Shown here one piece after another: positions 57,115 through 64,000 of a DNA stretch of 64,000 nt. Numbering within the stretch: the first letter of the stretch is position 1; the number at the start of each line of letters is the position of its first letter. The DNA is taken from positions 248,001-312,000 of the forward strand of contig OY970261.1 in the NCBI GenBank assembly GCA_963715635.1. The letters are read 5' to 3'. Under the pieces are notes generated by a model, which saw only the letters and a program-made list of their open reading frames with translations, did not search any database and was not told the origin of the DNA. Source of the DNA: JAPKZH01 sp963715635. Lineage in GTDB: Bacteria > Acidobacteriota > Aminicenantia > Aminicenantales > UBA4085. Position numbers and translations under genes: made by a program.

Positions 57115-57654
57115 CTATTTGATCAGCAAAAACGCGTAGCGGTTCATGGTCTCGCTGTAATCCGAAAGGACCTGGATGGGATAGCCGACTCTTCTGACCG
57201 TCGAATAGACATCGACGGCCAGCGCATCCGCAGTGGGGCGGGCCATCCGCGGTTCTTTGCAGCTTTCCCGCCTGGCCGTGCATTCGGCACAGATGTTGCA
57301 GCTGTCCATGAACAGAAGGAAAGCCCTTTCCTGGCCGGACAGAAAGACCTCTTTTTCGAGCTTGAGGAGTTTCAGGTTCATCTTCCATGTCCAGGCGAAG
57401 CGGTCCTCGGGCTTGCGGACCTTCTTTTCAAAATGGAAGATCACGGCTTTGCTGTATTCCCGGAAAAACCGTTTGCACTCGGCCACCCCCGGCGTGTTGG
57501 GAGGACAGGCAGCGGTTCTCCCGTATTCGCCGCACCCGAACATGCACTTCATCCTGACCCACTGGGAGACGACGATTTTTCCCGGGTCGATCCAGCGGAA
57601 ATCGGAAAACCCATTCTTCACAAACAATTGCTCAAGTTTCTTTTGGCTGATCAT
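57115..57654 (-). CDS. DUF2284 metal-binding protein
   Basis: 179 residues. Cys-rich pattern of DUF2284: MKCMFGCGEYGRTAACPPNTP (residues about 35-55) and SCNICAECTARRESCKEPRMARPTADALAVDVYSTVRRVGYPI (about 117-160). The family is predicted to bind a metal or Fe-S cluster and is common in anaerobes; the function is unknown. An extended -10 promoter (TGGTATAAT) lies upstream. It could start the six-gene minus-strand run. Confidence 0.88.
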   Translation of the reverse strand: MISQKKLEQLFVKNGFSDFRWIDPGKIVVSQWVRMKCMFGCGEYGRTAACPPNTPGVAECKRFFREYSKAVIFHFEKKVRKPEDRFAWTWKMNLKLLKLEKEVFLSGQERAFLLFMDSCNICAECTARRESCKEPRMARPTADALAVDVYSTVRRVGYPIQVLSDYSETMNRYAFLLIK

Positions 57655-57757
57655 CGGACATGTCCTTTGTTCAGAAATTACGGGTATTATACCAGAATAT
57701 TTCCGGATTCTCTCGGCTTTTTATTCGAAACCCGTCCTCATATTTTGCCAAATTTTG

Positions 57758-57763
57758 TATAAT
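57758..57763 (+). promoter_or_regulatory. -10 box of trmJ-like gene, predicts leaderless mRNA
   Basis: A perfect TATAAT ends 6 bases before the ATG at 57770 and no ribosome site is present. The -35 region is poor. The 6-base distance is the same as at the sugar operon promoter (29618-29630). Confidence 0.5.
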
Positions 57764-57769
57764 GGATTC

Positions 57770-58459
57770 ATGTTTTCCGTGATTCTCGCCCGTCCCGAAA
57801 GCCCCGAAAATATCGGATTTGCCGCTCGGGCTATGAAGACGACCGGGTTTCTTGAGCTGCGCTTGGCAGGGATTGAGCGGCTGGACCCGCGATGCTATAA
57901 GACGGCCGTCCATGCCGAGGATATTTTGGACAGGGCCGTGCGATATACGGACCTCCAGGAGGCGGTTTCCGACCTTCAAGTCGTTTATGCCGCTACGGCC
58001 AAACCGAGAAAAAATTTCCAGCCCCTGGCACTCCCCGAGGCGGTGAAGAACATGTTCGAGTGGCCTGCGTGGACGAAAATCGGGCTCCTCTTCGGAAACG
58101 AGCGAACGGGGTTGACCTCCGACGAGCTTCGCCGCGCGAATTTGCTATTCACGATTCCCCAGGCAAGCCGCCAGCCCTCATACAACTTGGCCGCGGCCGT
58201 CCTCCTCACCCTATTCCACATTTTTATGAGTTCTCCTCAGAAGAAAGCCGGGAGAGGTCTTCGGCCGTTGACGCGAAGAAACCAGGAAGAGGGTATCCGA
58301 CTCATCCTGACAAAGCTGGAAGACAAAGGGTTCATTCACAAGACAAACAAGCGGCACGTGACGGACATCGTGCATGATATATTCGGACGGCTGGTCCTGA
58401 CCGAGAGAGACCGAAGCTTCCTGCTGGCCCTATTTTCCAAAGGGCCCGATGGACCATAG
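57770..58459 (+). CDS. SpoU-family RNA methyltransferase (TrmJ-like)
   Basis: 229 residues from the ATG at 57770; the frame is open far upstream but only as antisense of DUF2284. SpoU motifs: ILARPESPENIGFAARAMKTTGF (motif 1, substrate Asn/Arg), IGLLFGNERTGLTSDEL (motif 2) and IPQASRQPSYNLAAAVLLTLF (motif 3). This matches TrmJ/LasT-type SAM-dependent ribose 2'-O-methyltransferases, in E. coli acting at tRNA position 32. No ribosome site; TATAAT 6 bases upstream suggests a leaderless mRNA. Confidence 0.88.
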   Translation: MFSVILARPESPENIGFAARAMKTTGFLELRLAGIERLDPRCYKTAVHAEDILDRAVRYTDLQEAVSDLQVVYAATAKPRKNFQPLALPEAVKNMFEWPAWTKIGLLFGNERTGLTSDELRRANLLFTIPQASRQPSYNLAAAVLLTLFHIFMSSPQKKAGRGLRPLTRRNQEEGIRLILTKLEDKGFIHKTNKRHVTDIVHDIFGRLVLTERDRSFLLALFSKGPDGP

Positions 58460-58533
58460 GGCGGCACAATCCTGTTTCCTTATTATAAAAGAGATCGGGA
58501 CAGCGTATGGTGTCCCCTGAAAGGAGCGTTGTC

Positions 58534-58941
58534 ATGGAGAGTCGAGTCATTCAGGTTTCATTTCCCGGTGGCGTGCGTGTCGATGCCAGGGTTAAAGGTT
58601 TTGTGATCCAGACCGACCAGCCGACCTACGAAGGAGGAACAGACACTGCGCCCGCACCCTTCGACCTCTTTTTGGCCTCGTTGGCGACTTGCGCCGGCTA
58701 CTTTGTCCTGGCGTTTTGCCAAGAACGGCAGATCCCGACCGAAGGCCTGGCCTTATCGATGAAGACAGAAAAGAATCCCGAAACCAAAATGATCGCCCGG
58801 ATTTCGATCGAAATCATGCTCCCGCCCGGTTTTCCCCAAAAATACAGGACTGCCGTGATCAAAGCGGCGGACCAGTGCACCGTCAAGAGGCATATCTTGA
58901 CGCCGCCGCTCTTCGAAGTCGAGGCGAAGATTTCCCAATGA
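58534..58941 (+). CDS. OsmC-family protein
   Basis: 135 residues from the ATG at 58534 (AAAGGAG upstream). OsmC/Ohr signature PAPFDLFLASLATCAGYFVLAFCQERQIP with one catalytic Cys near 54 and a second Cys in KAADQCTVKRHIL near 118. Such proteins reduce organic hydroperoxides through the Cys pair. It is convergent with sppA (3 bases apart) and monocistronic. Confidence 0.88.
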   Translation: MESRVIQVSFPGGVRVDARVKGFVIQTDQPTYEGGTDTAPAPFDLFLASLATCAGYFVLAFCQERQIPTEGLALSMKTEKNPETKMIARISIEIMLPPGFPQKYRTAVIKAADQCTVKRHILTPPLFEVEAKISQ

Positions 58942-58944
58942 TTC

Positions 58945-59910
58945 TTATTTTTGGGATTCCGGAAGCCAAAGGTAGTAAAAGCCGCTCTTGAGTGTCGGCA
59001 GCCAGGTCTCCAGGCCTGTTTCAAGCACCTTTGTCTCCTTTAGGCTGGCCGCATAAATATTGGTCTTGGTCTTGGGGTAGTATGTATAAGCGACGACTTT
59101 CGCTTCCCCGAGCCCAGCCATCGATAGGGCTTTCTTCAGAGCGGTATCAAAATAGCCGATATCATCGATGAGCTTGTGATTGAGCGCCTGCCGGGCCGTG
59201 TAGACGCGACCGTCGGCGAGCAGCCGCAGCTCTTCAGGGGACAGGGCGTTCTTTCTCCCCTTGAGAATGACATCCAGGAAGTCCTGATAATATTCGTCGA
59301 TGATCGCCTGGAAGGATTTTTTCTCGTCCTCGGTCATGGAGCGGAACGGGCTTCCCTCATCCTTCATCCGGCCGGATTTGATGATGTTCATCCTGACTCC
59401 GATCTTGTCGAATAGCGCCTCGACACTCGGGAAAATCGAGATCACGCCTATACTTCCCGTAATCGTGGACGGATGGGCGATAATCGTGTCGCACGCCGAA
59501 GCGATATAGTATCCTCCGGAGGCGGCGACGCTCATCATCAGTCCGACCACGGGCCGCCGCGTTTTCTCCTTGAATTTGATGATTTCGTGATAAAGGATGT
59601 CGCTGGCCGTGACTTCTCCGCCCGGGGTTTCCAGGCGCAGGATGACGCCCCTGACCAGGGGGTCGGTCGAAGCGCGTTCCAACCTGTAGTAGACCTGGGA
59701 CAGGAGGTCCCCTTCCCGGGCAAGTGCGCTCGTGCCGGTGAGCGAGCTGATCGTCCCTTCAACATCGATCACCAGGATTTTTTCTTTGGCCGCGCTCCGG
59801 GTGAGGACGACTTCCTCGATATCGGATTTTCCCAGAAAATCAAGGTGAAACTGGGGTGAGCAGACGGTCGTGAAGACGATGGCCGCCAGAATGACGCTTA
59901 TTTTTTTCAT
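58945..59910 (-). CDS. sppA: Signal peptide peptidase SppA
   Basis: 321 residues. N-terminal signal/anchor, then the single SppA serine-protease domain: GVILRLETPGGEVTASDILYHEI, the nucleophile Ser in SVAASGGYYIASACD, TGSIGVI and the catalytic Lys in IIKSGRMKDEGSPFR. It degrades cleaved signal peptides in the membrane. Its promoter has an extended -10 box (TGGTATAAT, 59931-59936 on the opposite strand) 20 bases upstream of the ATG. Confidence 0.9.
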   Translation of the reverse strand: MKKISVILAAIVFTTVCSPQFHLDFLGKSDIEEVVLTRSAAKEKILVIDVEGTISSLTGTSALAREGDLLSQVYYRLERASTDPLVRGVILRLETPGGEVTASDILYHEIIKFKEKTRRPVVGLMMSVAASGGYYIASACDTIIAHPSTITGSIGVISIFPSVEALFDKIGVRMNIIKSGRMKDEGSPFRSMTEDEKKSFQAIIDEYYQDFLDVILKGRKNALSPEELRLLADGRVYTARQALNHKLIDDIGYFDTALKKALSMAGLGEAKVVAYTYYPKTKTNIYAASLKETKVLETGLETWLPTLKSGFYYLWLPESQK

Positions 59911-60003
59911 GAGATGACCTCTCGTCGAAGATTATACCAAACCCTGGACTTGCATAAAACCTGGGATTTCAGTATGTTTTTCTGGAGCGGATGGAGAAGC
60001 TGC

Positions 60004-60621
60004 GTGAAAAAATTCACTGTCGCCGGAATCGACTTGGCTGGGGTCCCCCGCCGTCCCACGGGAGTGTGTTGTTTAAAGGAATTCAACGCTGCGACCGCCA
60101 TCCTCTTTGAAGACGGCGACATTCTTGATTTCATTCGCAGGGAGAAGCCCGATCTAGTGGCTATCGATGCGCCGTTGAATCTGCCTCCGGGACGGCGCTC
60201 CATCGAGGACAGGAACGGCGCTCATTATCGCCTCTGCGACTTGGAACTCCGACGGCAAAAAATCCCATTTTTTCCTATCACGCTCGGTCCCATGCGGGCC
60301 TTGACCGTCCGCGGGATCGAACTCCGTGGTATCTTGGAAGAGAACGGTTTTCGAGTCGTCGAGATTTACCCGGGGGGAGCGCAGGACGTGTGGGGGATTC
60401 CCCGGGCGCGGCATGACCATGGAATGCTGAGCCGGGGACTCATGCGGCTGGGCGTGAAGGGGCTTGCCAAGGAGATTTCCGAGCACGAGCTGGATGCCGC
60501 GACCGGCGCTTTGGTCGGGCTTCTCTACCTTCAGGGCAAAGCCCGGGTGTTCGGCGATTTTCGGACGGGTGCGATCGTCATGCCCGAGCGGAAGAGGTCA
60601 GGCCGACTCGGTCAGGCTTAG
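60004..60621 (+). CDS. DUF429 family protein (RNase H-like fold)
   Basis: 205 residues from a GTG at 60004 (TGGAG upstream). DUF429 motifs: VAGIDLAGVPRRPTGVCCL (first acidic strand), PDLVAIDAPLNLPPG, RLCDLELRRQKIPFFPI, VVEIYPGGAQDVWGIP and ELDAATGALVGLLY. The acidic residues fit an RNase H-like nuclease fold, but no activity is established. Divergent from sppA; its 3' end overlaps the convergent lipid kinase by 4 bases. Confidence 0.82.
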   Translation: MKKFTVAGIDLAGVPRRPTGVCCLKEFNAATAILFEDGDILDFIRREKPDLVAIDAPLNLPPGRRSIEDRNGAHYRLCDLELRRQKIPFFPITLGPMRALTVRGIELRGILEENGFRVVEIYPGGAQDVWGIPRARHDHGMLSRGLMRLGVKGLAKEISEHELDAATGALVGLLYLQGKARVFGDFRTGAIVMPERKRSGRLGQA

Positions 60622-61565
60622 TGGGCTTGGGCCAGCCGGCGGGGACCGATCACTCTCAGAGCCTTGGGAAGGACTTTCAACTCGATTTCGTCCCGGGTCT
60701 CGAGGACTTCACCATTGTACTGGACATGAAGAGCCTTGCCCCGGACGATGATTCTTTTGGCCTTGAAATGCTTGAGGATCTTCTGGTAGTGGCCCAGATA
60801 GATCAGGGGAAAATACAGCAGGTAAGAGTACGCCCGGATATCGAACAATGTGACGTCCAGATAGCCGTCGTCGATTTTGGCCTTGGGGGCCACCGTCCAG
60901 CTGTATCCGAAATGATTCGTCTTGTTCACGACGCAGTCAAAGAGCTTCAGGTTTAAAGTCTTTCGGTCAAAGCGGTGTCGCTTGTCATCGGTCCCGTCGA
61001 ACAGCTCGATCTCCATCGCTTCTCTCGGGTGTGTGAACATAATCCCTGCCGCTAACAGCATGCCGAGCAAGCCGGGGATCTTGTGCTGGGATCTTCGATG
61101 GGTCACTTTTGCAGTCGCGCCGATGCTGACAAAGCTGGCCACCCGGCCGCCGACATCGATGAGATCGATGGGCTTGGGCTCTCCCTTGATCAGGACTTTG
61201 ATCGCTTTCTTCACCTGCTTGGGAATCTGGAGGGATTTTCTGAGGGCGTTTCCGCTTCCGAACGGCACGATGCCCAGGATCACCTCATTTTCGCGGCCGG
61301 CGTCAAAGATTCCCTGCATGATATCGGCCAGCGTGCCGTCTCCGCCGAAGCCGATCAGAACATCGTTCTCCAGGCTGAGCTTTTTGACCAATTCAATCAT
61401 CCCCGCTTTGTCCTGGGCATGGTCGTAAATGCGGCCGGGGAACTTTTTGTGAAGGTATTGCCGGAGCTTCTTGCTCCTCAGCCATTTATTCTGGGCCGAT
61501 GAGGGGTTGATGATCAAAGCCACCCTTTTCTGGGAAAGGACGGATCGTCTTCGCTTGTGGGGCAT
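60618..61565 (-). CDS. Diacylglycerol kinase-type lipid kinase
   Basis: 315 residues from the ATG at 61565; the frame extends to 61613 but that part lies inside the promoter. DAGK_cat motifs: VALIINPSSAQNKWLR, LIGFGGDGTLADIMQGI (the nucleotide-binding GGDGT near 85) and GIVPFGSGNALRKSL. The C-terminal domain has KIDDGYLDVTLF and HVQYNGEVLE. It phosphorylates diacylglycerol or related lipids (YegS/DgkB/BmrU group). Confidence 0.9.
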   Translation of the reverse strand: MPHKRRRSVLSQKRVALIINPSSAQNKWLRSKKLRQYLHKKFPGRIYDHAQDKAGMIELVKKLSLENDVLIGFGGDGTLADIMQGIFDAGRENEVILGIVPFGSGNALRKSLQIPKQVKKAIKVLIKGEPKPIDLIDVGGRVASFVSIGATAKVTHRRSQHKIPGLLGMLLAAGIMFTHPREAMEIELFDGTDDKRHRFDRKTLNLKLFDCVVNKTNHFGYSWTVAPKAKIDDGYLDVTLFDIRAYSYLLYFPLIYLGHYQKILKHFKAKRIIVRGKALHVQYNGEVLETRDEIELKVLPKALRVIGPRRLAQAH

Positions 61566-61584
61566 ATACAGACCTAAAAAATAA

Positions 61585-61613
61585 TAAGTAGCATGTTCAC
61601 CGGTGTCTGTCAA
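61585..61613 (-). promoter_or_regulatory. Sigma-70 promoter of the lipid kinase gene
   Basis: On the minus strand, a perfect TTGACA (61608-61613), 17-bp spacer and TACTTA (61585-61590), giving a leader of about 15 bases before the ATG at 61565. Confidence 0.55.
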
Positions 61614-61731
61614 AGCCCGTGCGCAGATCCATGGGCTTTGAGCGCATTTGCCGAACTACCTACCCATTATTTAGACGAGAAAAATCTGGTTTTCTTTCTT
61701 CCCAGGCCAAAAAATGTTCGTTTCAGGGATG

Positions 61732-61833
61732 TTTGGTGGTCGCAGGGCGGGGGTTCGTGCCCCGCCCGAGAAGGGGAGGCAGGGCGGCCGGGTTTTACCG
61801 GCGCCCGTTGGAAGGGGTCTTCCCCTCCAAATT
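61732..61833 (+). repeat. Dispersed repeat, copy C
   Basis: TTGGTGGTCGCAGGGC, GCCCGAGAAGGGGAGGCAGGG, GCGCCCGTTGGAAGGGG and TCTTCCCCTCCAAATT in the same order as copies A and B, although the 5' block (TCCAAGGG) is weak here. It overlaps the last codons and stop of the PHP-domain gene on the minus strand. Confidence 0.8.
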
Positions 61834-64000
61834 GACTTTTTCGGGCCAGGGCGGGTCAAACTTGCCGTTTCCGTCCACATCGACAAAGATGGGGTTGGTC
61901 AAGGCATACGGGAGCGAAGCATTGGCCGGAAGTCCCTCGGCCGTCTGCCGCTGAACGACCGGGTAAAGCGTCTTTTTGCCCAGAACCTCGACCACCAAAG
62001 TCGCATCCCCCTCCAGGTTTAAAGTCACCTGCTGCCTGAACTTTTCCAGTTTTTTATCCACGGCCTTGATGGGGAAAATGATCCTTCGCTCACCGTTGAT
62101 GATCAGCCGGACTTCATCCATGGACACCCACGGGGCGCCGGTCACCTTGACGGAAATGTCCACCTTGCCGTCCTTGGCCGTCAGGGTGTCCCCGGGGGCA
62201 TAGCTATTATTGACTTTGAAGTCAACCAGGGGTCCATTGCTCACAAAAGACCTTCCTTTTCTCAAGGCCTGAAAAAAGGCGCCCGTGTCGAGCGCGTCTC
62301 CTTTCCCTCCGGAATAATAGACGTAGGTCCGGGAAAAGCCGGGTTCCGAGCCATCGATGCCATGCGCATCCGAGGAGCCGACGATAGGATAATAATAGCC
62401 GCGGTTGAGAAGATGGAACCAGTCTTCGATGGCCTCCTGGTTGCCGCGAAAAAACGTGGGGCCGTTCATGGCTTCAAAGAGGTTGAACGATAGGTCGATA
62501 TTCTTTTTGGCAAAGGCCGCGGCATCCTTGTCCAGTTGATAGTTGTTGAAATATCCCAGGTCGCCGGCTCTCGGGTGATCCACCTGAAGGACGGCCTGGG
62601 GATCGGCCGTCCGGCTGGCATTGAACAGGGCAGAGACATCGTCGGAATCGATCTCGATGGCGCCGTGATCGTCTTCTGCCTCCCGATACTGCATGGGATA
62701 GGTGTTATAGTGGATCATGGACGGCTTGGTCACTTCGCTTCCGAATAGGACGGCCAGATATTTATTCAAGCCGAGCCTTTTGAGGGGACCCAAATAATCG
62801 GTGATATAGTTGTGGTCGGTCGCGACGGCCACGTCCACGCCTTCGGCGACGATGGATTTCAACCGCTCGGGCACGAGCATCTGCCCGTCTGAATTTTGGG
62901 TATGCATGTGCGGGTCGAGGGAAATGAGGTTCGGCGTTTCGAGGACCTTATCAATCGTCAAGAGGAGGTCTTGGCGGTCGTCCTTGAGAATCTCGATGAT
63001 TTTTTGGTCTCTTGTGTATTCGGGCCCGCGCGAGGCATAGACCAGATAGGCGCCGACGGGGAGCCTGATGTCCAAGCCCTCTTCCGGCGGATAGCAGGAG
63101 TCTTTGAACGTTTCCCAGCTCTTGCCCGTATCCCGCGGGTTCTCCGGCCTGAAGTAAGGAGTTTTGGTCGGGTCGAGGCCGATAAACGTAACCTTACCGG
63201 GGACAAATTCACCTTGGCTGTTCCTGATTTTTACCCGGACCAGCCCGTGATTGGGATTGTCGAGGATACAGAGATTATCGGCATTCGGCTTGACGGCGAA
63301 ATTCGTTTCGCGCACGGCCGGGAAAAAATTGGCCCGGACGGAATAAATGCCTTGGGGCAGGAAGACCGTCGTGGAAAACGGCTCTTCTAAGAACGTGCGG
63401 AAGTAGACTGTCGAGGTGAGGATGTCCCGGACGATCACCTCCATGAATCGTCCCTCGACACTTTTGAAGTGAAGCGTCGCTGGCGAGGTCTTGACATTGA
63501 GCGCCTGATAAATCGTCTGGAGAAGGGCATCGGCATGGGTTTCGCCAAACAGGCTATACTGGACCTTGGACGATTCGCCGGGGGCCAATTTTCCGGGAAG
63601 CCGCTTGTCTCCCTCTTCCACCGGATTCGGGTTCCACCAGGCAAGATAATGGCCCTTTTTTGGATAGACCCGGAAATTCAGCTGCGGCGAGGAAGTCCTG
63701 TTATAGGGGCTGAAAGAGTAGCTGTGGTTGACGCCCAAATACAACGAATAGCTCAGGTCTTTGACCTCGGCGGTGCCGATATTCTTGATGGAGGAGGAAA
63801 GGAGGATCTTCCCCGATCCGGGCGAAATCTGATAGGTCGTCTTAATTTCGAGCTTGGCTTTGTCCTTGTTCTCATAAACCGCCGAGCATTCGAAAGAAAC
63901 GCTCCCTTCGGCAGGGTTCATCACACCGGGGCTGACGAGGCTATAGGTCACATAGTCTGTTTTGTCCTTGATCCGGACCTGGCCGGCGCCGATGTTCATG
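61795..64000 (-). CDS. PHP-domain (CehA/McbA-type) metallohydrolase-like protein, 5'-truncated
   Basis: At least 734 residues; the frame continues past the window edge. The N-terminal 370 residues are beta-rich Ig/CARDB-like modules. The PHP domain spans about 370-560: LDPHMHTQNSDGQMLVPERL (HxH metal site), AVATDHNYI, VLQVDHPRAGDLGY and VGSSDAHGIDGSEPG, all metal-binding signatures. A C-terminal beta domain ends NPIFVDVDGNGKFDPPWP. The last 12 residues (VNLEGKTPSNGRR) and the stop come from the dispersed repeat. Function unknown; likely secreted or periplasmic. Confidence 0.82.
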   Translation of the reverse strand, partial: MNIGAGQVRIKDKTDYVTYSLVSPGVMNPAEGSVSFECSAVYENKDKAKLEIKTTYQISPGSGKILLSSSIKNIGTAEVKDLSYSLYLGVNHSYSFSPYNRTSSPQLNFRVYPKKGHYLAWWNPNPVEEGDKRLPGKLAPGESSKVQYSLFGETHADALLQTIYQALNVKTSPATLHFKSVEGRFMEVIVRDILTSTVYFRTFLEEPFSTTVFLPQGIYSVRANFFPAVRETNFAVKPNADNLCILDNPNHGLVRVKIRNSQGEFVPGKVTFIGLDPTKTPYFRPENPRDTGKSWETFKDSCYPPEEGLDIRLPVGAYLVYASRGPEYTRDQKIIEILKDDRQDLLLTIDKVLETPNLISLDPHMHTQNSDGQMLVPERLKSIVAEGVDVAVATDHNYITDYLGPLKRLGLNKYLAVLFGSEVTKPSMIHYNTYPMQYREAEDDHGAIEIDSDDVSALFNASRTADPQAVLQVDHPRAGDLGYFNNYQLDKDAAAFAKKNIDLSFNLFEAMNGPTFFRGNQEAIEDWFHLLNRGYYYPIVGSSDAHGIDGSEPGFSRTYVYYSGGKGDALDTGAFFQALRKGRSFVSNGPLVDFKVNNSYAPGDTLTAKDGKVDISVKVTGAPWVSMDEVRLIINGERRIIFPIKAVDKKLEKFRQQVTLNLEGDATLVVEVLGKKTLYPVVQRQTAEGLPANASLPYALTNPIFVDVDGNGKFDPPWPEKVNLEGKTPSNGRR

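Noticed and set aside
61566..61613. N-terminal extension of the lipid kinase
   Set aside because: This stretch is the promoter (TTGACA-17-TACTTA) and lacks a ribosome site.

Overview
The window reads like a chromosome segment of a diderm (Gram-negative type) bacterium that lives at least partly without oxygen. Evidence for this is type IV pilus minor pilins, many lipoproteins and signal peptides, an outer-membrane barrel protein, a class III (NrdD/NrdG) ribonucleotide reductase and a corrinoid methyl-transfer pair. The gene families and the secreted DUF-type proteins remind me of Acidobacteriota or Candidatus Aminicenantes. That is inference; no rRNA or other taxonomic marker is present. I found no phage, transposase, plasmid or CRISPR genes. 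Two genes run off the window: the TPR gene at the left edge and the PHP-domain gene at the right edge.

Layout. 1-1.5 kb: end of a TPR protein. 1.5-7.8 kb (minus): minor pilin operon gspH/fimU-pilV-pilW-pilX-pilY1, with FG-GAP repeats in the PilY1. 8.2-11.2 kb: sodium:solute symporter and a Nif3-family protein. 11.2-13.7 kb (minus): barrel protein, URO-D/MtaA-like methyltransferase and its corrinoid protein. 14.1-15.6 kb: tRNA(CAU) followed by tilS. 15.6-19.4 kb (minus): asparagine synthetase with a polytopic membrane protein. 19.6-22.9 kb (minus): ABC ATPase, permease, TPR protein and prepilin peptidase. 23.1-24.7 kb (minus): flavin reductase and ferritin-like protein. 25.3-28.9 kb: MEMO-family protein, M64 peptidase and a secreted protein. 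29.3-34.4 kb: a small conserved protein, then a sugar ABC importer with a GHMP sugar kinase. 34.5-38.5 kb: Spy-like protein, FecR/DUF6600 protein and a lipoprotein. 38.5-45.2 kb: Pgi, secreted protein, TlpA-like lipoprotein, MFS, HAD and YjbQ. 45.2-49.0 kb: nrdD-glutaredoxin-nrdG-dut behind two NrdR-type boxes. 49.0-57.7 kb (minus): exported SurE, then a six-gene run (DUF2284, GH42-like, MFS, GT9, LysE, ThuA). 57.8-64 kb: TrmJ-like, OsmC, SppA, DUF429, lipid kinase and a CehA-type PHP protein.

How the genes fit together. The prepilin peptidase at 20 kb can process the pilins at 5-8 kb. The sugar importer and GHMP kinase form an uptake-and-phosphorylation route. The nrd operon supplies dNTPs without oxygen, and dut keeps dUTP down. 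tilS sits next to a CAU-anticodon tRNA.

The most unusual signals are non-coding. (1) A dispersed repeat of about 100-130 bp occurs in three clear copies (24.8, 30.7 and 61.8 kb) plus a solo half-site (14.1 kb). It appears to have donated a start region to one gene and a C-terminal tail and stop to another. (2) Several promoters have their -10 box only 6-8 bases before the start codon, predicting leaderless mRNAs. (3) A textbook sigma-54 promoter precedes the FecR/DUF6600 gene. (4) A candidate orphan small RNA lies at 7.83-7.95 kb. (5) The sugar importer ATPase gene carries a single-base frameshift.
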